Shown: positions 27,490 to 33,740 of the stretch, in pieces
How positions within the stretch are numbered: the first letter of the stretch is position 1
How the letters are laid out: every line of letters starts with the position of its first letter
DNA from: Akkermansia sp.
GTDB taxonomy: Bacteria; Verrucomicrobiota; Verrucomicrobiia; Verrucomicrobiales; Akkermansiaceae
NCBI GenBank assembly: GCA_017517805.1
Contig: JAFWYD010000042.1
Span: forward strand, 1 to 64,000
Direction of reading: 5' to 3'
DNA: 64,000 nucleotides
Made by a program: the position numbers and the translations under genes
Notes under the pieces: generated by a model
Databases searched by the model: none
What the model saw: only the letters and a program-made list of their open reading frames with translations
Told to the model about the DNA's origin: nothing

Positions 27490-28563
27490 TTAGTTCTGCT
27501 CGGCGAGGGCCTGGTTGATGAGCTCCTGGATTTCCTCAGCCTTGGCTTTGAGGGCGCGGAGTTCCTTGAAGGCCTCAGGCAGTTTGCGCATGGCGGCAAA
27601 CTGGCGGGCGGCATCGCCATAGGGCACGGCGGGGGCGCCCCAGTAGGTCTTGCCGGTTTCGAGGTTGTTCATGACGCCGGAGCGGGCGGCAACAACGACT
27701 TTGTCTTCCAGCTTGATGTGGCCGGTGATGCCGCACTGGGCTGCGATGGTGACGTAGTTGCCTACCTGGGTGCTGCCTGCGATGCCACTCTGGGCGCAGA
27801 TGACGACGTGCTTGCCAAGGGTGACATTGTGGCCAATCTGGATCTGGTTGTCGAGTTTGCAGCCATCGCCGATGACGGTGCGGCCGAAGCGGGCACGGTC
27901 GACGGTGGTGTTGGCGCCGATGTCGACGTGGTCACCGATGACGACGATGCCGACCTGGTCGATGGTGTCGTAGGTGCCGGTTTCCTTGTTGAGAAGGAAG
28001 CCGAAGCCATCGCCGCCGATGACGCAGCCGGGCTGTAAGACGACGTGGCTGCCAAGGATGCAGCGTTCGCGGATGACTACCTTGGGGTAGAGTTTGCAGT
28101 TCTGCCCCATCTTGACGGCTTTGCAGATGACACAGCCGGGGCCGATGTCGGTGCCATCGCCGATTTCAACATCGGCTTCGATGACGGCATTCGGGCCGAC
28201 CCGGACCTTGGTGGGGTCGAGCTTGGCGCTGGGGTCGACTACGGCGGTGGGGTGGATGCCGGGTTCAAAATCGGTACTGGCTTTCATGAAGTGGCCGACC
28301 AGGGCGTTGAAGGCCAGGGAGGGGTTCTCTACTTCGATGAATGCTACGCCTTCCGGATACTGCGGGAGTGCCGGCGGAACCAGCACGGCGCTGGCTTTGG
28401 TTGCCAGGAAGTCGTTGAAGTATTTTTCGTTGCCGAGGAAGGCAATCTCGCCGGGGCAGGCACCATCCAACGTAGCGACTCCGGAGATTTCAATCTCCGG
28501 AGTCGTGTCGTTGATGAGTTTACCACCGGTGAGCTTAAGAACGTCTGAGAGAGTGAGGTTCAT
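27490..28563 (-). CDS. lpxD: UDP-3-O-acylglucosamine N-acyltransferase
   Basis: 357 residues: an N-terminal uridine-binding domain (ISGVATLDGACPGEIAFLGN), a left-handed beta-helix of hexapeptide repeats from about residue 105, the catalytic His in QIGHNVTLGKH near 246, and a helical C-terminus. It adds the second acyl chain in lipid A synthesis. It follows the ompH/skp-like gene by 32 bases, the order seen in many Gram-negative genomes near bamA. Confidence 0.95.
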   Translation of the reverse strand: MNLTLSDVLKLTGGKLINDTTPEIEISGVATLDGACPGEIAFLGNEKYFNDFLATKASAVLVPPALPQYPEGVAFIEVENPSLAFNALVGHFMKASTDFEPGIHPTAVVDPSAKLDPTKVRVGPNAVIEADVEIGDGTDIGPGCVICKAVKMGQNCKLYPKVVIRERCILGSHVVLQPGCVIGGDGFGFLLNKETGTYDTIDQVGIVVIGDHVDIGANTTVDRARFGRTVIGDGCKLDNQIQIGHNVTLGKHVVICAQSGIAGSTQVGNYVTIAAQCGITGHIKLEDKVVVAARSGVMNNLETGKTYWGAPAVPYGDAARQFAAMRKLPEAFKELRALKAKAEEIQELINQALAEQN

Positions 28564-28595
28564 GGTAAGCTCTGTATGGTTGGTGGTGGGTGAAA

Positions 28596-29258
28596 TTACT
28601 TGGCCGGTGCGGGAGCGGGCTGGGCCGGCTCCGGGGTGCCATAGAGGCGCTTGAGCTCAGCATCGGGGTCGAAGCCCTGCGGGGCACCGGCATTGAGCTG
28701 CTTGAGCACTTCGGGGGTGAGGTCGATGTCCTTCTTCATGAAGGGGAATACGCGGGTACCGATGCCAATCTGGGGCTGGGGGGAGATAGCGCCGGCATCG
28801 AGCACGAGGCCTGCACCGCTCTGGTCGGCAACGGTGTTGATGGCGGTCTGCACTTCTTCCATGAGGAGTCGCATCTCGCTGTTGCGCAGTTCGCGGAAGG
28901 CTACTTCACGGCGCTGCACGAAGTCCTTCATCTCCTGGTCGGCGGCCTTCAGTTCGTTGAGCTTGGCCTGGTACTGCTCGCGAAGCTTGGCAACGGCAGA
29001 GTCGGAGAGGCTGGAGTCGTACTGCTCCTGAATCTTCTTGAGCTCAGCCTGGAGACCACGCAGCTTGTCCTCGCGGGTCTTGATATCGGCCTTGATTTCT
29101 GCCAGCTGCTTCTGCAGGGTGGTTTCGGTATCGAAGCGCTTGTAGAACTTGGTGTAGAGCTCCTGCACGTTGACGGAGACAATCTTGAGTTCTGCCTGGG
29201 CGGTCGCGGTGAGCGCGCACAGGGTCACAATAGCGGTGGAGATAATGGGGAACTTCAT
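28596..29258 (-). CDS. OmpH/Skp-family periplasmic chaperone
   Basis: 220 residues with signal peptide (ITLCALTATAQA-type, MKFPIISTAIVTL start), a long charged coiled coil (about residues 45-130, TLQKQLAEIKADIKTREDKL) and a small beta body, ending in a Pro/Ala-rich tail. Skp trimers hold unfolded outer-membrane proteins. Operon with lpxD. Confidence 0.88.
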   Translation of the reverse strand: MKFPIISTAIVTLCALTATAQAELKIVSVNVQELYTKFYKRFDTETTLQKQLAEIKADIKTREDKLRGLQAELKKIQEQYDSSLSDSAVAKLREQYQAKLNELKAADQEMKDFVQRREVAFRELRNSEMRLLMEEVQTAINTVADQSGAGLVLDAGAISPQPQIGIGTRVFPFMKKDIDLTPEVLKQLNAGAPQGFDPDAELKRLYGTPEPAQPAPAPAK

Positions 29259-29283
29259 AATATGTGAGGTTTATGACGGTTCT

Positions 29284-29311
29284 ATTCTAACGGCCGTTCA
29301 AATTAAGTCAA
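29284..29311 (-). promoter_or_regulatory. Promoter of the ompH-lpxD operon
   Basis: Minus strand: TTGACT (29311-29306), 16 bases, TAGAAT (29289-29284), 25 bases before the ATG at 29258. Confidence 0.6.
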
Positions 29312-29419
29312 GAAAAGGTTGTGTCAGATTTTGTCTGTAGGGGTTAATTTGTTTGCAGCTGTTTGGTGATGTTATTCTAACTTCTTGAAAGAAAATGAGA
29401 AGCGGGGTAAGTTGAGTTT

Positions 29420-30454
29420 ATGGATATGAGAGGAAATTTTCTTTGTCTGCGTGAGGTGGATCTGTTGTTCCGCCCCTTCGTGCACCGCAAGATATGCTTG
29501 CCTACGCGCATTACGATGGCTCCGTTGGCGCGGGGCCTGGCCCGGGGCGGTGTGCCAGGATTGGATATGCTGCGCTATTACCAGCAGCGGGCTGCTGCGG
29601 ATGTGGGTCTGATTGTGACGGAGCCTGTGGCGGTGAATGACCCGTCTGCGGCAGATGATGCCGGGATGCCGCATTTTTACGGCGGAGCTGCATTGCGCGA
29701 ATGGAAGCGTATCTGCCGCGCAGTGCAGGCGACCGGGTGCCGCATGGCTCCGCAGTTGAGCCATGCGGGCATGCTGCGGCAGGCAGATGGCTGTGGGCCT
29801 TCCGGGGTTGACCCGCTCACTTTGGAGAAGCGGGGGGAGCCGATGAGCCGCGAGCGCATGCGGGCAGTGGTGCTGGCTTTTGCCCAGGCTGCGGCAGATG
29901 CGCGGCTGCTTGGGTTCGATGCGGTTGAAATCAATGGTGCTCGTTCCGGCTTGCTGGAGCAGTTCTTGCGGGCATCTACGAATCTGCGCCATGATGAGTA
30001 TGGGGGTGATCTGGTGCGGCGCACGCGTTTTGTGTGCGAGGTGCTGCATGCGGTGCGCAAGGCGGTCGGGCGGTCGTTTCCGTTGATGTTCCGGTTCTCT
30101 CTGTCCGGTCGGGGGGGAGATGAGTCTCAGCTGGTGGCATCTCCGGCTGAGCTGGAGACTCTGCTCCAGCCGCTGTGTGAGGCGGGGGTGGATATTTTTG
30201 CCTGCACGGTCCAGGACCTCCGCCGCCCGGCTTTTGCGGGTAGTGCGTTGAATCTGGCTGGCTGGGTGAAGATGCTGACCCGGCGACCGGTGGTGTGTGA
30301 AGGGGGTGTCGGTTTGCCCGGGGCTGAGCTTTCGCGCCTGGTGCAGCTGGTGCAGGCTCAGCAGCTTGATTTGCTGTCGGTGGGGCGTGCCTTGCATGCG
30401 GATGCCGGATGGGCTGCCAGCGTGCGCCTGGGCAGGAAAACACGGGATGCGTGA
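29420..30454 (+). CDS. Old Yellow Enzyme (NADH:flavin oxidoreductase) relative with altered active site
   Basis: 344 residues of the FMN-binding TIM barrel family: LPTRITMAPLARG at the N-terminus, QLSHAGMLRQ near residue 111, DEYGGDLVRRTRF near 193 and VCEGGVGLPG plus DLLSVGRALHADAGW near the FMN phosphate. The active-site segment usually reads EIHGAHGYLLDQF; here it is EINGARSGLLEQF, replacing both substrate-anion-binding His (or His/Asn) residues and the proton-donor Tyr. Flavin binding is likely, but classical ene-reduction is doubtful. Start at ATG 29420 or 29426. It stands alone. Confidence 0.85.
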   Translation: MDMRGNFLCLREVDLLFRPFVHRKICLPTRITMAPLARGLARGGVPGLDMLRYYQQRAAADVGLIVTEPVAVNDPSAADDAGMPHFYGGAALREWKRICRAVQATGCRMAPQLSHAGMLRQADGCGPSGVDPLTLEKRGEPMSRERMRAVVLAFAQAAADARLLGFDAVEINGARSGLLEQFLRASTNLRHDEYGGDLVRRTRFVCEVLHAVRKAVGRSFPLMFRFSLSGRGGDESQLVASPAELETLLQPLCEAGVDIFACTVQDLRRPAFAGSALNLAGWVKMLTRRPVVCEGGVGLPGAELSRLVQLVQAQQLDLLSVGRALHADAGWAASVRLGRKTRDA

Positions 30455-30464
30455 GCCTGGATTT

Positions 30465-30500
30465 GAAAAAAGCATTGCCACAGGTGGCTGTGGCAATGCT
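30465..30500 (-). terminator. Intrinsic terminator of the merR/small-protein operon
   Basis: Minus strand: AGCATTGCCACA pairs with TGTGGCAATGCT around 6 bases, followed by TTTTTTC. The T-tract is only on the minus-strand side, so it ends the merR operon, not the plus-strand oxidoreductase gene. Confidence 0.85.
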
Positions 30501-30530
30501 GGAAGCGTGTATCGGCTGGAGCTACAGGCT

Positions 30531-30671
30531 TTATTTACCCATTTTGTCGTAGTGGTCAATCATGCTGTAGATCTCCTTCACATCGCGGCGGGAGTTGCGG
30601 CCGATGATGAAGGCGGCGATGATGAGGCAGACTGCCCCGCCAACGGGAGCCCATTTGGCAAGTTCTTTCAT
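30531..30671 (-). CDS. Small single-span membrane protein, 46 residues
   Basis: An open frame from ATG 30671 to TAA 30531 encodes a short Lys/Trp-containing start, one hydrophobic helix (VGGAVCLIIAAFIIG) followed by basic residues, and a charged tail (RRDVKEIYSMIDHYDKMGK). It begins 3 bases after the merR stop and ends 31 bases before a terminator, so it looks like a real second gene of that operon. Function is unknown; positive-inside charge suggests an N-out/C-in anchor. Confidence 0.65.
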   Translation of the reverse strand: MKELAKWAPVGGAVCLIIAAFIIGRNSRRDVKEIYSMIDHYDKMGK

Positions 30672-30674
30672 GGT

Positions 30675-31202
30675 TTATTTCTGGGTTGTGGGTTTGCGAC
30701 GCTTTTTTGATTTCGGGGAAAAGTCCTCCGGTGGGGTATCGGGTTCGAGCTTACCGTCCTCGGTGAGCTGGAATGGGAATTCGATAATCCCATCGCGGGT
30801 GATGTACGGGAAGGCTTCTTCCGGGTCGGCTCCGTTCCTGAGGGCCTCCATGGCATTCTTGCAACCGGCAATGAAGAAGTCTGCCAGCTGGATGCCGCGG
30901 TTGATGGCTTCCTTGAGTTTGTCCAGTTCATCGCGAGCACTCAGCATCATCTCCAGCCGCTTGGGCAGGGAGGCGGCTCCTTCGTTGGTGACATCCATGA
31001 AGGCTTTAATCTGCGGAAGAGTCATGCCGGCCTGCTTCATGCACAGAACGCCCAGCAGACAGCCCAGGCTTGCTTCTCCATAGACCCTGCGCCCGGATTC
31101 GGTGCGTTCCACATAGCGGAGCAGCCCTTCCTTTTCATAAAAGCGGAGGGTGTGGATAGACAGACCTGTTTTACGAGATAGAGCCGATATGCTGTATTTC
31201 AT
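30675..31202 (-). CDS. MerR-family transcriptional regulator
   Basis: 175 residues. The N-terminal winged helix (SISALSRKTGLSIHTLRFYEKEGLL, with RRVYGEA) is typical MerR. It is followed by a dimerisation helix (about 85-120) and a C-terminal region of unknown type ending in a basic tail (SKKRRKPTTQK). No Cys pattern typical of metal sensors is seen, apart from single Cys residues. An exact 15-base palindrome abuts its promoter and is a candidate operator. Confidence 0.88.
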   Translation of the reverse strand: MKYSISALSRKTGLSIHTLRFYEKEGLLRYVERTESGRRVYGEASLGCLLGVLCMKQAGMTLPQIKAFMDVTNEGAASLPKRLEMMLSARDELDKLKEAINRGIQLADFFIAGCKNAMEALRNGADPEEAFPYITRDGIIEFPFQLTEDGKLEPDTPPEDFSPKSKKRRKPTTQK

Positions 31203-31231
31203 GGTGCATCAAGAGACAAGACGGCCCGGCC

Positions 31232-31260
31232 ATTCTGACATATTTCACCAGGCGGGTCAA
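31232..31260 (-). promoter_or_regulatory. merR promoter
   Basis: Minus strand: TTGACC (31260-31255), 17 bases, CAGAAT (31237-31232), 29 bases before the ATG. The -35 touches the palindrome at 31260-31274. Confidence 0.55.
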
Positions 31261-31274
31261 GTGTTAATAACACT
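31260..31274. promoter_or_regulatory. 15-base palindrome, candidate operator
   Basis: AGTGTTA-A-TAACACT, a perfect inverted repeat with one central base, in the divergent merR/nadE spacer. It lies just upstream of the merR -35 and 66 bases upstream of the nadE -35. Confidence 0.5.
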
Positions 31275-31340
31275 AGTGAGACGGTGACAGGCAGATTTTG
31301 TTCAAAATTGTGGATTTTTGGGGTGATGCGTGGTAGATGA

Positions 31341-31370
31341 TTGACTTTCGCCCCCAATCTGGCAAAATAT
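31341..31370 (+). promoter_or_regulatory. Candidate nadE promoter
   Basis: TTGACT (31341-31346), 18 bases, AAATAT (31365-31370), 17 bases before the ATG at 31388. Confidence 0.45.
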
Positions 31371-31387
31371 GGTGCGGATACATACAT

Positions 31388-33304
31388 ATGAGTACGTACG
31401 GATATTACCGCCTGGCTGCCGCGACACCCCGCGTGCGTGTGGCAGATGTTGCCTTTAATACATCGGAACTGGTGGCCGCAACGCGGGAGGCTGCCCGGCA
31501 GGATGCTCATGTCGTGCTGTTCCCTGAGTTGTGCCTGACTGGTGCCAGCTGCGGCGATTTGTTCTACCACTCGCATTTGCAGCAGGGGGCGCTGCGGGCG
31601 CTGGCCCACTATGCCAGCGAGACGGCCCGGTTGAATATGCTGGCGGTGGTTTCGCTGCCCCTGGTGGTGGAAGAGGGTGTGTACAATGTGGCGGCTGTGG
31701 TGCAGGGGGGGCATGTGCTGGGGCTTGTGCCCAAGAGTGTGCTGCCGAATTGTCGCGATGCGTACGAACGCCGCCAGTTCCGCCCTGCGGCTGAGTTGCG
31801 GGTGAAGGAACTGGAACTGCCCGGTTTTGGTATGGTGCCTATCGGCACCGACCTGGTGTTCTGCGATGGCGCAGATTTTTCCTTTGCGGTCGAGGTGGCA
31901 GATGACCTCTGGGCTGTGGTGCCTCCGAGCAGCAGGCTTGCCCTGCAGGGTGCACGCGTGATTTTCAATGCTGCTGCGTCTACGGCTGTGGCGGGTGGAG
32001 CCGGGTATTGCCGGTCGCTGGTGTGCCAGCAGAGTGCCCGCTGCCTGGCGGCCTATGTGTATGCGGCTGCCGGGGTGGGCGAAAGTACCCAGGATGCCGT
32101 GTATGCCGGGCAGTCGCTCATCGCGGATAACGGTCAGGTGGTGGCCGAGGGCCGCTTGTTCAGCCGCGAGTCGGAAATTATCTATGCCGATGTGGATTTG
32201 CAGCGACTGGGTGCTGCGCGCTGCAGCGAGAGTTCGTTCAACGAATGCCGCGCGCTGGAGTCTCTTGCTCCGGTGCGCCGGGTGCAGGTGGGCAAGCTGG
32301 ATAAGCGCTGTGACCTGGCCTATGCCAGCATCCCCGCGCATCCTTTCGTGCCGGCTGCCGGGGAGATGGCTTCCCGCTGTGAGGAAATCCTCAGTATCCA
32401 GACTGCGGCCCTCGTGAAACGCATGGAGCACACGCATGCCCGCACGCTGGTTATCGGTATTTCCGGCGGTTTGGACAGTACGCTGGCCCTGCTGGTCTGT
32501 GTGCGCGCTTGCCGGGTGCTCAATCTGCCCACTACTGCGATTCTGGCGGTGACGATGCCTGGTTTTGGAACGACCGGGCGCACGTACAACAATGCCGTGG
32601 CGATGATGAAGCTGCTGGGGGTGACCTTCAAGGAGATCAATATCAAAGAGTCCTGTCTGTTGCAGTTCGGGGATCTGGATTTCGACCCCTCGCTGCGCAC
32701 GAGCACCTATGAGAACGTACAGGCCCGCCAGCGCACGGCCATCCTGATGAATCTGGCCAATAAGTCGGGTGGTATGGTGGTGGGTACTGGTGACCTCTCG
32801 GAGATTGCCCTGGGCTGGTCCACTTACAATGGCGACCACATGAGCATGTATGCGGTGAATTGCTCGGTGCCGAAAACGCTTATCCGCTGCCTGCTGACTC
32901 ATGAGGCCCGGCATGCAGATGCGGAGTTGGCCGAGACGATTCAGGATGTGATTGATACCCCGGTGAGCCCGGAGTTGCTGCCCCCGGCAGATGATGGCAC
33001 CATGGAGCAGAAGACGGAAGATATCCTCGGCCCGTATGATTTGCACGATTTCTTCCTTTACCATTTTGTGAAGTACGGTGCAGAACCCATGAAATTGCGC
33101 GTGCTGGCGCAGCTGGCTTTTGCGGGGGAATATTCGGAGCGTGAAATTGGCCGCACGCTCGAGATTTTCCTGCGCCGTTTCTTCCAGCAGCAGTTCAAAC
33201 GCAGCTGCATGCCCGATGGACCCAAGGTGGGCACGATTTCACTTTCTCCCCGAGGGGATTGGCGTATGCCCACAGATGCCTGCGGCGAACTCTGGAAACC
33301 TTGA
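31388..33304 (+). CDS. nadE: NAD synthetase of the two-domain type with a dead glutaminase (nitrilase) domain
   Basis: 638 residues. The N-terminal nitrilase-like domain (1-~300) normally hydrolyses glutamine with a Glu-Lys-Cys triad. Glu (LFPELCLTG) and Lys (LVPKSVLPN) are kept. The nucleophile segment, which reads VEICEDLW in related enzymes, is VEVADDLW here, with Ala171 (codon GCA, 31898-31900) for Cys. The C-terminal synthetase domain is intact (GISGGLDSTLALL; GTGDLSEIALGWSTYNGD). It should therefore amidate nicotinic acid adenine dinucleotide with free ammonia. The ATG at 31388 is chosen for the standard N-terminus. Confidence 0.93.
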   Translation: MSTYGYYRLAAATPRVRVADVAFNTSELVAATREAARQDAHVVLFPELCLTGASCGDLFYHSHLQQGALRALAHYASETARLNMLAVVSLPLVVEEGVYNVAAVVQGGHVLGLVPKSVLPNCRDAYERRQFRPAAELRVKELELPGFGMVPIGTDLVFCDGADFSFAVEVADDLWAVVPPSSRLALQGARVIFNAAASTAVAGGAGYCRSLVCQQSARCLAAYVYAAAGVGESTQDAVYAGQSLIADNGQVVAEGRLFSRESEIIYADVDLQRLGAARCSESSFNECRALESLAPVRRVQVGKLDKRCDLAYASIPAHPFVPAAGEMASRCEEILSIQTAALVKRMEHTHARTLVIGISGGLDSTLALLVCVRACRVLNLPTTAILAVTMPGFGTTGRTYNNAVAMMKLLGVTFKEINIKESCLLQFGDLDFDPSLRTSTYENVQARQRTAILMNLANKSGGMVVGTGDLSEIALGWSTYNGDHMSMYAVNCSVPKTLIRCLLTHEARHADAELAETIQDVIDTPVSPELLPPADDGTMEQKTEDILGPYDLHDFFLYHFVKYGAEPMKLRVLAQLAFAGEYSEREIGRTLEIFLRRFFQQQFKRSCMPDGPKVGTISLSPRGDWRMPTDACGELWKP

Positions 33305-33330
33305 CAATGCAACCCCGGTTGTGATATCAT
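33301..33330 (+). promoter_or_regulatory. Promoter overlapping the nadE stop codon
   Basis: Consensus TTGACA (33301-33306, containing the nadE TGA), 18 bases, TATCAT (33325-33330). The next ATG is 9 bases further. Confidence 0.55.
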
Positions 33331-33339
33331 CCTGCTGTT

Positions 33340-33663
33340 ATGAATCGTGTTGACCTGGCTCTGGCCCGTTTCCGCCAGAAACCGTATATGTACAACTGCG
33401 CGCAGACGGTGTGCGCGGCCTTCGGGCGTGAGGACCTGGTGGAGCCCATGGCCGGCTGCGGTGGTGGTCGGGCCCCGGAGGGTACCTGCGGGGCCTTGTA
33501 TGGTGCCATGCAGGTGGCTCCGGAAAAAGCGGCGGCTATCCTGGCTGCTTTCTCAGCCTCCTGCGGCGCGTCTACCTGCCGCGAAATCAAAGGGGAAAAC
33601 CGCGTCCCCTGCCAGGAGTGCGTGCGACGCGCTGCCACGATTCTGGTGGAGACCGGGTTATGA
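33340..33663 (+). CDS. C_GCAxxG_C_C family protein
   Basis: 107 residues with the family's cysteine pattern: NCAQTVC, GCGGGRAPEGTCGALYGA, SCGASTCREI and PCQECVRRA. The family (about 100-150 residues) is thought to be redox- or metal-related but has no settled biochemical role. It lacks a signal peptide, so it is cytoplasmic. It has its own promoter at the end of nadE. Confidence 0.85.
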   Translation: MNRVDLALARFRQKPYMYNCAQTVCAAFGREDLVEPMAGCGGGRAPEGTCGALYGAMQVAPEKAAAILAAFSASCGASTCREIKGENRVPCQECVRRAATILVETGL

Positions 33664-33701
33664 TGCCCGGGTGAAACGCGTTACCGCCCCCCAGAGAATT
33701 C

Positions 33702-33730
33702 TTGCATATTCGGCCCCTGGTGTGGTACAC
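33702..33730 (+). promoter_or_regulatory. Weak candidate promoter of the phage-like gene
   Basis: TTGCAT (33702-33707), 17 bases, GTACAC (33725-33730), 10 bases before the ATG at 33741. The -10 is poor. Confidence 0.3.
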
Positions 33731-33740
33731 CGTGGGACAT

